From a virus: a DNA stretch of 41,483 nucleotides. How positions within the stretch are numbered: the first letter of the stretch is position 1; each line of letters begins with the position of its first letter. The position numbers and the translations under genes were made by a program. Below, piece by piece: positions 13,929 through 21,156 of this stretch. The stretch lies in the IMG/VR virus record IMGVR_UViG_3300024352_000044, positions 1-41,483 of that record; one strand, 5' to 3'. The notes below the pieces were generated by a model. The model saw only the letters and a list, made by a program, of their open reading frames with translations, did not search any database and was not told where the DNA came from.

Positions 13929-14573
13929 ATGAGCACATTTACAGCAGATCAAGTTTGGGGCCTAGCTGTTAGGGCTGATACACAGAATGGCGGCTACTGC
14001 AAAGAGCCTGTATTCGCTGCTACCGCTACACACGGGATCGATTACAATAACGTGATCAAACAAGCCAACAAGGTTCTGGTCAAGAACTGGCTCAGAGAGA
14101 ATGCTCAGCCTACAGCAGAAGAGATCACTCTTGGCCAAGAGTATCGTAACTATTTCAAAACATTCACCCTCAAAGCACTCACTGGCAAGATCAATGACTT
14201 TGAGACCACAGCTATGAAGATTGCAGCCAAAGACGAGTTCACTGGCCGTGATATGTTGGACTTTGCTGTTGTCAGCTGTTTACCCAGCGTAGCTCGTCGT
14301 GATAAGGCCCAAACAGAGCTCAAGCGAGAGATCTATCAAAGCGAGCAACTCTCCGGCGCTGTAGGTGATGAGATCGTAGGGGAGATCGAAGTGATCCGCA
14401 CACGATTCAACCCTGAATACAACAAGTATCGCATCACTGCTCGTATGGGTGAGAGCTTTATTGATTTTTGGTACAAGGATGATGTCAAAGGCACTATCCG
14501 TATCAAGGGCAAGATCAAGAATGTTCGTGGCGATAAAACAACACAGCTCAACTATGTTAAAAAAGTTGGTTGA
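13929..14573 (+). CDS. Hypothetical protein, 214 aa
   Basis: Soluble protein with a helical N-terminal part and a C-terminal strand-rich part (NPEYNKYRITARMGESFIDF, KGTIRIKGKIKNV). The latter could be an OB-like nucleic-acid-binding fold, but this is only a suggestion. The ATG at 13929 gives a five-base spacing from GGAG; the ATG at 13926 is too close. The stop TGA lies inside the next TTGACA. Confidence 0.7.
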   Translation: MSTFTADQVWGLAVRADTQNGGYCKEPVFAATATHGIDYNNVIKQANKVLVKNWLRENAQPTAEEITLGQEYRNYFKTFTLKALTGKINDFETTAMKIAAKDEFTGRDMLDFAVVSCLPSVARRDKAQTELKREIYQSEQLSGAVGDEIVGEIEVIRTRFNPEYNKYRITARMGESFIDFWYKDDVKGTIRIKGKIKNVRGDKTTQLNYVKKVG

Positions 14574-14598
14574 CAACTGCACCAAGAGGTGCTACAAT
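14570..14598 (+). promoter_or_regulatory. Sigma70 consensus promoter overlapping a stop codon
   Basis: TTGACA (14570-14575) contains the TGA stop of the upstream gene; 17 bases later is TACAAT (14593-14598) preceded by TGC. Drives the MoxR gene with a leader of about 45 bases. Confidence 0.85.
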
Positions 14599-14650
14599 AA
14601 TGATACTGGGAAAGTAATTGTTTTAACTCTTTTTATTAGCGAGGTCTAGA

Positions 14651-15736
14651 ATGGCAAAAGCACAAGACGTTTCCGTCCGTCAAGTTGGCCCTAAGGGTGC
14701 CAAAAAAGCAATCCGTCACGCAATTAAAATGCGTCGTCCTGTATTCCTGTGGGGCCCTCCAGGTATTGGTAAGTCCGATCTCGTGAAGCAGATCGGTGAT
14801 GATTCCAACCGTGAGGTTATTGATGTGCGCCTAGCACTTTGGGAACCCACCGACATCAAAGGTATTCCGTATTACAACGCAGACCAGGGCAAGATGGTTT
14901 GGGCTCCTCCCGCAGAACTGCCCATTGACCCAGAGTCCACTGCTATCATCTTCTTGGATGAATTGAACTCTGCTCCTCCTGCTGTTCAGGCCGCGGCCTA
15001 TCAGTTGGTGCTGAACCGTCGTGTTGGTACCTATGTTCTGCCTAAGGGTGTTGACGTAGTCGCCGCTGGTAACCGTGAAGGTGACCGTGGTGTTACCTAT
15101 CGTATGCCTGCTCCGTTGGCTAACCGCTTCCTGCACTTGGAAATGAAGGTGGACTTTGATGACTGGCAAGATTGGGCTACCCTTAACAAGGTGCATCCTG
15201 AGGTTGTAGGTTATGTGGGTTTTGCCAAGCAAGACTTGTATGACTTCGATCCTAAGAGCCCTAGCAAGTCATTTGCTACTCCTCGTTCTTGGAGTTTCGT
15301 CAGCGACCTGTTAGGTGATGACGGTGTTGACGAAGATACTTTGTCTACATTGGTAAGTGGTGCTATTGGTGACGGCTTGGCTGTTAAGTTTATGGCTCAC
15401 CGTAAGATTGCTGGCAAATTGCCTAAGGCAGAAGACATCCTTATTGGCAAGGTCAAGGACCTTCAGATCAAGGAAGTGTCAGCGATGTATTCTTTGACCG
15501 TTTCATTGTGCTACGAGTTGAAAGACCGTGCAGAGAAAAAGGTTAAAGATTGGGATGCTCAGGCAGACAACTTCTTCCGCTACATGATGGACAATTTCCC
15601 AACTGAGATTGTGGTCATGGGTGCTAAGACTGCTCTTACCAACTACGACTTGCCGTTGGACGCTACAAAGATGAAGAGCTTTGACGAGTTCCACAAGCGT
15701 TTTGGTAAGTATGTTTTGAAAGCGATGGAGAATTAA
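14651..15736 (+). CDS. MoxR-type AAA+ ATPase
   Basis: The 361-residue protein has Walker A GPPGIGKS (35-42), Walker B IIFLDELN (99-106), the sensor-1 Asn in AAGNREGDRG and PLANRF, all typical of MoxR/RavA-type ATPases. These act as chaperones with a VWA-domain partner. The next gene encodes such a partner with a metallopeptidase-like N-terminus, so the pair probably works together on an unknown target. Ribosome site GAGGT precedes ATG. The gap to the partner carries a complex set of hairpins and a terminator, so the two are transcribed separately. Confidence 0.9.
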   Translation: MAKAQDVSVRQVGPKGAKKAIRHAIKMRRPVFLWGPPGIGKSDLVKQIGDDSNREVIDVRLALWEPTDIKGIPYYNADQGKMVWAPPAELPIDPESTAIIFLDELNSAPPAVQAAAYQLVLNRRVGTYVLPKGVDVVAAGNREGDRGVTYRMPAPLANRFLHLEMKVDFDDWQDWATLNKVHPEVVGYVGFAKQDLYDFDPKSPSKSFATPRSWSFVSDLLGDDGVDEDTLSTLVSGAIGDGLAVKFMAHRKIAGKLPKAEDILIGKVKDLQIKEVSAMYSLTVSLCYELKDRAEKKVKDWDAQADNFFRYMMDNFPTEIVVMGAKTALTNYDLPLDATKMKSFDEFHKRFGKYVLKAMEN

Positions 15737-15738
15737 GA

Positions 15739-15760
15739 CCTCGCCCATCGCCGGGCGGGG
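15739..15760 (+). other. Hairpin after the MoxR gene
   Basis: Stem CCTCGCCC (15739-15746) and GGGCGGGG (15753-15760) around ATCGCC. Its 3' arm can alternatively pair with CCGCCC at 15777-15782, giving mutually exclusive structures before the terminator. Confidence 0.55.
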
Positions 15761-15794
15761 GCTCACCCAGGGCTTCCGCCCACCTTTTGGAGTG

Positions 15795-15837
15795 CCGGGC
15801 GGTGTTGTAAATACGCAACATCGTCCGGTTTCTTTTT
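15795..15837 (+). terminator. Rho-independent terminator
   Basis: A 13-bp stem (two G-T pairs) CCGGGCGGTGTTG/CAACATCGTCCGG with an eight-base loop, followed by TTTCTTTTT. It ends two bases before the VWA gene's -35. Confidence 0.9.
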
Positions 15838-15839
15838 GG

Positions 15840-15868
15840 TTGACAAACCCGGATCCTGGTGCTATAAT
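15840..15868 (+). promoter_or_regulatory. Sigma70 consensus promoter
   Basis: TTGACA (15840-15845), 17 bases, TATAAT (15863-15868) with an extended TGC. Drives the VWA gene. Confidence 0.92.
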
Positions 15869-15893
15869 ATACACATACTAAGGAGAGCGACTA

Positions 15894-17102
15894 ATGTCTA
15901 CAAACATCGTTGATAAATTAACTACTGCACGGGTCGGTCTATTGCTCAAAGCACCGTTCTTTGGCAACATGGCAACTCGTATGCGTTTAGTCTGTGCTGA
16001 CGACTGGTGCCCTACTGCGGCGACCAATGGCCGTGACTTTTATTACAACACAAAGTTCATCGAAAAACTTTCAGAGAAAAAACTAGAGTTCCTGTTTGGT
16101 CACGAGATCCTTCACTGCGTGTTTGATCACTTTGGCCGTGTAGGTAGCCGTGATCGTCAACTTTCTAACATCGCACAGGACTTTGCTGTAAACCAAATCC
16201 TTGTAGACGAGCGTATTGGTGAGAAGATCACTGAGGTTAAGATCTGTTATGATCCTAAGTTCCGTGGACTTGCTTGGGAAGAAATCTACGATATTCTGTA
16301 TGAAAAAGCAGAGAAGATTCCTATGGATCAACTGATGAAAGAGTTGGGCGATCTGTTGGACGAGCACATTAAGGAACAAGAGGGTGCTGGCTCAGAAGAT
16401 GACAAGACCAAAGACGGTAAGAGCAAGCCTAGCCTTAGCAAAGAAGAAGCAGAACGCATCAAGCAAGAGATCAAAGAAGCAATGATCCAAAGTGCCGCGG
16501 CCGCTGGTGCAGGCAAGACTCCTGCAGGCATTATGCGTATGATTAAGTCTATGACTGAGCCTAAGATGGACTGGCGTCAGTTGGTGCAACAAGAGATCCA
16601 AAGCATTGTTCGCAACGACTACTCCTTCCAGCGTGTTAATCGCAAGAGTATGCACTCAGGCGCAATCTTGCCAGGCATGAAAGAAGCAACTACCATTGAC
16701 GTGGCTATTGCTGTTGACATGAGTGGTAGTATTGGTGAAGAAGATGCCAGCACATTCCTTTCGGAGATCAAAGGCATCATGGACCAATACGAGGACTTCA
16801 AGATCAACCTGTGGTGCTTTGACACAGAGATCTATAACCCACAAGAGATCACTCATGACAACTCACATGACTTGCTTGAGTATGAACCTCAAGGTGGCGG
16901 TGGCACAGACTTTGATGTCAACTTTACCTACATGGAAGAGAATGACATTCGCCCTAAGAAGTTCATTATGTTCACAGACGGCTATCCCTGTGGTAGTTGG
17001 GGTCCTGAGGACTACTGCGACACAATCTTTATCGTTAAGGGCAATACACAAGCAGAGGCGCCCTTTGGTCAAACGGTGATCTACGAAAAAGAGGCGGGCT
17101 AG
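15894..17102 (+). CDS. Metallopeptidase-like and VWA-domain protein (MoxR partner)
   Basis: The 402-residue protein has an N-terminal putative metallopeptidase domain with HEILH (70-74) and a further His79, as in DUF2201-type proteins. Residues 160-215 form a charged linker (EDDKTKDGKSKPS). The C-terminal VWA-like domain has the metal-ion-adhesion start DMSGS (275-279), a later GGGGTDF threonine motif and FTDGYP. The pairing with a MoxR ATPase is as in RavA-ViaA or CbbQ-CbbO systems. Whether it is a protease or only binds zinc is open. Its own promoter and an AAGGAGAGCG site precede it. Confidence 0.88.
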   Translation: MSTNIVDKLTTARVGLLLKAPFFGNMATRMRLVCADDWCPTAATNGRDFYYNTKFIEKLSEKKLEFLFGHEILHCVFDHFGRVGSRDRQLSNIAQDFAVNQILVDERIGEKITEVKICYDPKFRGLAWEEIYDILYEKAEKIPMDQLMKELGDLLDEHIKEQEGAGSEDDKTKDGKSKPSLSKEEAERIKQEIKEAMIQSAAAAGAGKTPAGIMRMIKSMTEPKMDWRQLVQQEIQSIVRNDYSFQRVNRKSMHSGAILPGMKEATTIDVAIAVDMSGSIGEEDASTFLSEIKGIMDQYEDFKINLWCFDTEIYNPQEITHDNSHDLLEYEPQGGGGTDFDVNFTYMEENDIRPKKFIMFTDGYPCGSWGPEDYCDTIFIVKGNTQAEAPFGQTVIYEKEAG

Positions 17103-17124
17103 GAGAGTGCCGGGGGGTGTGGCT
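17102..17124 (+). repeat. Inverted repeat, right copy
   Basis: GGAGAGTGCCGG, then GGGG, then TGTGGCT. It is the inverted partner of 13849-13869. A partial copy, TTTTGGAGTGCCGG, lies at 15785-15798 between the MoxR and VWA genes. Confidence 0.6.
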
Positions 17125-17136
17125 AAAAAGCCACAC
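17117..17136 (+). terminator. Hairpin after the VWA gene
   Basis: Perfect 8-bp stem GTGTGGCT/AGCCACAC with loop AAAA, 15 bases after the stop. No T run follows, so it may stabilise the 3' end rather than terminate. Confidence 0.45.
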
Positions 17137-17146
17137 TTCCACCAAA

Positions 17147-17157
17147 GGCCCCGCTGC
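17147..17157 (+). repeat. Dispersed GGCCCCGCTGC repeat
   Basis: Exact copy, 29 bases upstream of the next promoter's -35. The copy at 8438 has a similar place (13 bases before a -35). Confidence 0.6.
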
Positions 17158-17185
17158 TACACGTATGCACGTATATAGATTATGG

Positions 17186-17214
17186 TTGACAGATAGATAA
17201 TTTGGCCTTATAAT
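17186..17214 (+). promoter_or_regulatory. Sigma70 consensus promoter
   Basis: TTGACA (17186-17191), 17 bases, TATAAT (17209-17214), with TTTGG in the spacer. Drives the four-gene run 17246-17911. Confidence 0.9.
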
Positions 17215-17245
17215 ACATATACACAGACACAGAAAGGGGCGGTAA

Positions 17246-17389
17246 ATGGAACTAGTAATTGCATTTGTCCTTGGGCTCATAGTAATGGACTTAATGTGGG
17301 CCTGGCGCTTGGGCATCCCTCAGATGCTTTGGGCACGTTGGAAGTATCGCAAAGTCCTTAAACAAATGTCAGAACAGGAGCAATCATGA
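17246..17389 (+). CDS. Small membrane protein, 47 aa
   Basis: ATG follows AAAGGGGCGG. The N-terminal hydrophobic helix (LVIAFVLGLIVMDLMW) is followed by a basic WARWKYRKVLK stretch, giving an N-in/out single-span layout. The stop overlaps the next ATG (ATGA). Confidence 0.6.
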   Translation: MELVIAFVLGLIVMDLMWAWRLGIPQMLWARWKYRKVLKQMSEQEQS

Positions 17390-17514
17390 AAGTATTCATC
17401 GCAGGTACAATCTTTGGTCTCGTAGTGGCTACCGTAGGATTATCGGGCATCGCTAAGATCTTCGATAATGGGGTTGCCAAAGTCCAGGAAGTATCTAAAG
17501 AAGCTGCGAAGTAA
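17386..17514 (+). CDS. Small membrane or exported peptide, 42 aa
   Basis: Begins MKVFIAGTIFGLVVATVGL, a signal-like or single-span helix, followed by an amphipathic, charged tail. It overlaps both neighbours by one to four bases. No family is recognised. Confidence 0.55.
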   Translation: MKVFIAGTIFGLVVATVGLSGIAKIFDNGVAKVQEVSKEAAK

Positions 17515-17723
17515 TGCCTAGATACACGTTCTGGCGCAATTCTATAATCTGCGAAGTCTACGAACTTGAAGCAGGTTCAGAAGAGGAAGCACGTGAAAAG
17601 CTCATGAATGGAGAAGTGGACCCAATGACCGAAGAATGGGTTGATTGGGCCACTGACAACTTCGAGCTGGAAGACGTGGAAGATGAATTGGTAACATTCT
17701 TAAAATCAAAGGAAACAACATGA
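17514..17723 (+). CDS. Hypothetical acidic protein, 69 aa
   Basis: TAATG overlap with the preceding gene. Contains ELEAGSEEEAREKLMNGE, a pattern of small phage proteins in which an antiparallel strand pair precedes a helix. Very acidic C-terminal half (ELEDVEDEL). Function unknown. Confidence 0.65.
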   Translation: MPRYTFWRNSIICEVYELEAGSEEEAREKLMNGEVDPMTEEWVDWATDNFELEDVEDELVTFLKSKETT

Positions 17724-17911
17724 CTTTTGGTATGATCGTTGAAGATCCCTTTTATGATGAAGATGGTGTACTCATTGACGAGGATGCTGATTGGGAAGAT
17801 GTTGCAGACCCGGGCGACCTAGTCTACAACGAAGACATCGGCGAATGGTTGGACAAAGAGCTAGCTGCTCACGATCGCACCTACAGCCCATTCGATACAA
17901 TCAACAGCTAA
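17720..17911 (+). CDS. Hypothetical very acidic protein, 63 aa
   Basis: Overlaps the previous stop (ATGA). More than a quarter of its residues are Asp or Glu, with almost no Lys or Arg. Such acidic phage proteins can mimic DNA or bind basic host proteins, but there is no direct evidence here. Confidence 0.6.
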   Translation: MTFGMIVEDPFYDEDGVLIDEDADWEDVADPGDLVYNEDIGEWLDKELAAHDRTYSPFDTINS

Positions 17912-17926
17912 CGTACATCATTTTGG

Positions 17927-17955
17927 TTGACAACTTGGCTTTTTGGTGTTAAACT
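17927..17955 (+). promoter_or_regulatory. Sigma70-type promoter
   Basis: TTGACA (17927-17932), 17 bases, TAAACT (17950-17955) with TTTTTGGTGT before the -10. Drives the GTG-start gene at 17981. Confidence 0.75.
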
Positions 17956-17980
17956 ATAGGCATAGTGAAAGGAGCCAGCT

Positions 17981-18184
17981 GTGAATCAAAATGAATTTGA
18001 ATACCTGAAGCGAGCCGTTGATGCATTGGGATCGTCAGAGACAACTCCGATGGCCCGTGTCAAGATCTTAAGGACGATGGAGCAGATCGCCGGACGCTGT
18101 GCCGTGGTGATCGAGAGGGAGTTCCAAGACCGCGTAGATCAGAACTTGGCCAATGCACATTTGGTTGACCTTTTGAGAAAATGA
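17981..18184 (+). CDS. Hypothetical protein, 67 aa (GTG start)
   Basis: GTG start with AAAGGAGCC six bases upstream. The product is helical (LKRAVDALGSS, RTMEQIAGRCAVVIERE) without a recognised family. Its 3' end contains the -35 of the next promoter. Confidence 0.6.
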   Translation: MNQNEFEYLKRAVDALGSSETTPMARVKILRTMEQIAGRCAVVIEREFQDRVDQNLANAHLVDLLRK

Positions 18185-18193
18185 TTGTATAAT
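18165..18193 (+). promoter_or_regulatory. Sigma70-type promoter
   Basis: TTGACC (18165-18170), 17 bases, TATAAT (18188-18193). Its -35 is inside the previous gene. Confidence 0.85.
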
Positions 18194-18218
18194 TTTAACA
18201 CTAACTTAAGGAGCGAAT

Positions 18219-18845
18219 ATGCCTAATTGGTGCAACAACAACTTGACGCTGGAGCATGATGATCCAGCAATGATTACCCGTGCTAAAGAAGCACTTGATC
18301 GTGGAGAGTTCCTGCAGGAGTTTATTCCTGTGCCCAAAGAACTCACAGAGACCATGGCAGGATCCTACGGGGATGATGCCAAACAAAAGGATCTGGAAGC
18401 ACAGATGAAAGCCAATGTGGCCAAATATGGCTACAGCAACTGGTATGACTTCTGCGTGGGTGAATGGGGAACCAAATGGGATGTAGGCGGTGATGGACAA
18501 AGCGACATCCACCCAGACGGTAAGAGTCTATTCACTTCTTTTGATTCAGCATGGTCACCACCCGTGAATGCTTATCAGAAGTTGGAACAACTTGGCTTCC
18601 GTGTGAACGCAATGTTCTACGAATCCGGTATGGCATTTGCTGGTATTTACGAAGATGGCAACTGCGAGGACTTTAGCCTAGAAGGCATGAGTGCCGATGA
18701 GATCGAGCAGAACTATCCAGAGTTGGACGAAGCATTCTGCATCGCCGAGGCTATCCGTGAATTCCAGGAAGAGGACGAAGAGCTCACAGAGTGGATCAAG
18801 GATGGTGTTGAGCAGAACAAGAAACTAGGACTTGTTTCAGAATGA
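18219..18845 (+). CDS. DUF1281/Api92-like protein
   Basis: The 208-residue protein starts MPNWCNNNLTLEHDD, the hallmark N-terminus of the Api92-like ferredoxin-fold family found in phages and plasmids (also YubB-type). Later blocks NWYDFCVGEWGTKWDV and FDSAWSPPVNAYQKL fit the same family. Function is unknown. The ribosome site AAGGAGCGAAT is complementary over nine bases to the conserved loop ATTCGCTCC of the two 3' UTR RNAs. The acidic C-terminus overlaps the next start. Confidence 0.85.
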   Translation: MPNWCNNNLTLEHDDPAMITRAKEALDRGEFLQEFIPVPKELTETMAGSYGDDAKQKDLEAQMKANVAKYGYSNWYDFCVGEWGTKWDVGGDGQSDIHPDGKSLFTSFDSAWSPPVNAYQKLEQLGFRVNAMFYESGMAFAGIYEDGNCEDFSLEGMSADEIEQNYPELDEAFCIAEAIREFQEEDEELTEWIKDGVEQNKKLGLVSE

Positions 18846-19141
18846 TGCACATTGTTAAACTCGACAAGAGATACGATGGTTATGGAAGATTTAGCCATCG
18901 TGTCGAGTTTATCAGTTATGGCGCAGGTGCGAGGCTTACAGATCAAAAGAATTGGATTAAGTCTCGCAACTACTTGTGGACGCAATTCGGTCCGAGTGCC
19001 GAATTGCACCTAGCTCGCCCAGAGTTATTCGATGGGGTCCAACCAAAATGGGCCTGGGATGATTCTAAGAGTGCTATATATTTGAAAGACGAATCTTACA
19101 CAATGTTCGTTTTGAAATGGGAGTCATGGCAAAATGCCTAG
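18842..19141 (+). CDS. Hypothetical protein, 99 aa
   Basis: Two tandem ATGs (18842, 18845) overlap the previous stop. The product is aromatic-rich (WAWDDSKSAIYLKDESYTMF, FVLKWESW) with no recognised domain. It overlaps the following gene by eight bases. Confidence 0.65.
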   Translation: MMHIVKLDKRYDGYGRFSHRVEFISYGAGARLTDQKNWIKSRNYLWTQFGPSAELHLARPELFDGVQPKWAWDDSKSAIYLKDESYTMFVLKWESWQNA

Positions 19142-19328
19142 AGAGTTTAACTTCAGTTTTCACGTGGTCTGCGCCGGGGACGGCAAGGCAGACGTGGGCC
19201 GAGTCGAAGAAATGATCGATTTGGCCATGCAGGATCTGGTCTACGACGACGAGTTCATCGCCGCCTTGGACGAGAAGGACAGCGTTACTATTCAAGTAAT
19301 TCCGCAATTTGGACAAACAAATGGTTGA
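19134..19328 (+). CDS. Hypothetical protein, 64 aa
   Basis: Starts inside the previous gene's end. Strand-helix-strand pattern (FNFSFHVVCAG, VEEMIDLAMQDL, SVTIQVIPQF). The stop TGA is embedded in the next promoter's TTGACA. Function unknown. Confidence 0.65.
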   Translation: MPREFNFSFHVVCAGDGKADVGRVEEMIDLAMQDLVYDDEFIAALDEKDSVTIQVIPQFGQTNG

Positions 19329-19353
19329 CAAACTTGAATAGTGATGCTACATT
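19325..19353 (+). promoter_or_regulatory. Sigma70-type promoter overlapping a stop codon
   Basis: TTGACA (19325-19330) includes the stop at 19326-19328; 17 bases later is TACATT (19348-19353). Drives the gene at 19410. Confidence 0.8.
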
Positions 19354-19409
19354 ATTAACATGCCCAATAGGCATATCTTTAACACACACACTTTTTGGAG
19401 AACTTTAAA

Positions 19410-19712
19410 ATGGCTACAGATAAGAAATTTGCGGTTGCTGGTGTTTCGACACTGGAAGGTAAGACCAAGCTTCGTTTCGCTAACGATGTTATGCGCATCA
19501 AGATCTTGGCAAAGAACGGTCACAAGGATGTTGAGCTCGTTGAGCTGCCATCAGAGATGACCAAGGCTGAGGCTGTACAACACCTCAAGAGCGTTGGTTT
19601 CGGCTCAGGCAATGCTGCTGTACAAGCTGCGATCGCCTACGCTGAGAAGAAGAATCCAGCCCCTAAAGCTGTTAAGACTACTGCCGCGAAGGCAGAGGCT
19701 GTTACCGCTTAA
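19410..19712 (+). CDS. Conserved small phage protein, 100 aa
   Basis: Product reads KFAVAGVSTLEGKTKLRFAN, then ILAKNGHKDVELVELP and MTKAEAVQHLKS, a pattern I recall from a widespread small protein of T4-like marine phages of unknown role. The C-terminus is an Ala/Lys tail (KAVKTTAAKAEAVTA), suitable for binding nucleic acid. GGAG is nine bases from ATG. The stop codon lies in the stem region of RNA element B. Confidence 0.75.
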   Translation: MATDKKFAVAGVSTLEGKTKLRFANDVMRIKILAKNGHKDVELVELPSEMTKAEAVQHLKSVGFGSGNAAVQAAIAYAEKKNPAPKAVKTTAAKAEAVTA

Positions 19713-19781
19713 ATCCGATTCGCTCCCGGTAGCGGTAACCTTGGGCCCTAGTATGCACACGTATACTAGGGCGTTTTTTTT
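19701..19781 (+). ncRNA. 3' UTR RNA element B with anti-ribosome-site loop and terminator
   Basis: Stem GTTACCGCT (19701-19709) pairs with AGCGGTAAC (19731-19739); the apex holds CCGATTCGCTCCCGG (19715-19729), identical to element A although the stem differs. A terminator with 10-bp stem GCCCTAGTAT/ATACTAGGGC and eight T ends at 19781. The 5' arm covers the last codons of the upstream gene. The apical ATTCGCTCC is complementary to GGAGCGAAT ribosome sites. Confidence 0.6.
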
Positions 19782-19789
19782 GACTTCGG

Positions 19790-19818
19790 TTGACAACTGG
19801 ATTAACTGATCATATAAT
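19790..19818 (+). promoter_or_regulatory. Sigma70 consensus promoter
   Basis: TTGACA (19790-19795), 17 bases, TATAAT (19813-19818), shortly after terminator B. Drives 19858 and 20184. Confidence 0.92.
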
Positions 19819-19857
19819 AGTATTAACGAATTGGAGCACAGGAGCTTAAATACACAC

Positions 19858-20184
19858 ATGAGCAAATTAGAATACCTTGCAAGACCTCTGGTAGCATTCG
19901 ATGCTTATAACAAAGATCATAGGCGCTACTACGCAGAGTTCCTAGAATACGGTGGATGGGGGCGATGTCCAGTTCGCTTTATTTGTCCCAGTGATTCCGG
20001 TTCAGATCTAACACTAATGATCAAGAACCACCTAACTGAATACTACATTGATCGCGAGTTTGGGGGCGGCAAACTGCAACAGCTCAAAAGCGAAGAACTC
20101 AGCGAAACCGCAGACGAAATGTATCGAAGAGCAGGGAAACTTCGTAAGGAAGCAGCCGCCCTGTTGAATCCCAGGAGAACCTAA
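19858..20184 (+). CDS. Hypothetical protein, 108 aa
   Basis: ATG at 19858 has CAGGAG about 13 bases upstream, longer than usual; a TTG at 19831 has no better site. The product has a Tyr-rich N-terminal half and a helical, charged C-terminus (LSETADEMYRRAGKLRKEA). The stop overlaps the next ATG. Confidence 0.6.
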   Translation: MSKLEYLARPLVAFDAYNKDHRRYYAEFLEYGGWGRCPVRFICPSDSGSDLTLMIKNHLTEYYIDREFGGGKLQQLKSEELSETADEMYRRAGKLRKEAAALLNPRRT

Positions 20185-20570
20185 TGAGCGACCTTGATGT
20201 AACCATGATCATCCTTTACGGCCTTGGCCTACTTTCAGGCTGGTGGGCATCTAAGATCTTTCATCTGCACCTACTACGCAGCATCCTGAAGGATCTTGGG
20301 GTGAGTCAGCAGGATCTACTCGCACTCCTTAACCGATCAGAAGAAGAATCATCCGATGATCCCGAGCTGGATCAGATCGATATCAAAGTTGAGAAGCATA
20401 GTAACACACTCTATGCGTTTCGTAAAGACAACGATCAGTTCCTAGGGCAGGGCAACAGCAAGGAGCAGCTGATCGAAGCCATGGCGCAGCGTATGAAGAA
20501 TGTAAGGTTGATCGTGGTTGAGGGCCGTGAATACATGGAGTCCAAAACGGTTGACACGACCGCGGTTTGA
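20184..20570 (+). CDS. Membrane-anchored hypothetical protein, 128 aa
   Basis: An N-terminal membrane segment (MIILYGLGLLSGWWASKIF) is followed by a soluble acidic domain of about 100 residues. No family is recognised. The next promoter sits inside the final codons. Confidence 0.65.
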   Translation: MSDLDVTMIILYGLGLLSGWWASKIFHLHLLRSILKDLGVSQQDLLALLNRSEEESSDDPELDQIDIKVEKHSNTLYAFRKDNDQFLGQGNSKEQLIEAMAQRMKNVRLIVVEGREYMESKTVDTTAV

Positions 20571-20579
20571 GCTTACAAT
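20551..20579 (+). promoter_or_regulatory. Sigma70-type promoter, leaderless output
   Basis: TTGACA (20551-20556), 17 bases, TACAAT (20574-20579). Six bases separate the -10 from the ATG at 20586. Confidence 0.85.
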
Positions 20580-20585
20580 TGAGTT

Positions 20586-21137
20586 ATGAAAATTACAGAA
20601 CTCCAGAACCTATACCGCGCAGGCCAGATCATCCGCAAGGCAGATCACGCAGACAAGTTGGACATCCAATTGGATCCCACAATGACTCGCGAGCTGTTTC
20701 GACAAGAAGTTGGCCGTGTTTACTTCATCGTAGTCAACGGTGAAATCAAGAAGATTGGCGGCTCACAGGCCAAGGGCGGACTCAAGGGAACCTTAGGGGC
20801 CTACTTCACTGGTTTTGCCAAGGGCATGAGCGCCAGGACCTATTGCGTATGGAACTTCATGCGCCAGCAGATCGATCAAGGGCACACGGTTGAGATCTAT
20901 GTTACATTTGCTCCCCTGGTTGAAGCAACCATTCCAGGTCCCCTGGGACATGTAACCGTACACATTCCTGTAGACTATCATACCATTGAGAAGAGCTACG
21001 TGGATCACTTCGTGCTGGTCGAGAGCAAGCATCCTTACTTGAACATGCAGGAAAGTGCGGGCCGTTGGGAAGATACGGGGCTTTTAGAAGGCTATCACGG
21101 GCTTTGGGTTCCACAACAAGAAACCCTAGCAGCCTAA
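20586..21137 (+). CDS. Conserved hypothetical protein, 183 aa, leaderless
   Basis: Product contains VYFIVVNGEIKKIGGSQ, GTLGAYFTGFAKGMSARTYC, VWNFM and DYHTIEKSYVDHF, a conserved-looking set. The first strand pair (VYFIVV...IKKIGG) is loosely reminiscent of a GIY-YIG fold, but the usual catalytic residues are not clear, so function is left open. The promoter places transcription start at the ATG and there is no ribosome site. An inverted repeat around its stop (21123-21140) resembles that at 11796. Confidence 0.7.
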   Translation: MKITELQNLYRAGQIIRKADHADKLDIQLDPTMTRELFRQEVGRVYFIVVNGEIKKIGGSQAKGGLKGTLGAYFTGFAKGMSARTYCVWNFMRQQIDQGHTVEIYVTFAPLVEATIPGPLGHVTVHIPVDYHTIEKSYVDHFVLVESKHPYLNMQESAGRWEDTGLLEGYHGLWVPQQETLAA

Positions 21138-21156
21138 GGGTTATTCAAAAAAGTGG

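Noticed and set aside
15503-15874. Minus-strand open frame across the end of the MoxR gene
   Set aside because: It covers the terminator and promoter and is a shadow of the MoxR coding sequence.
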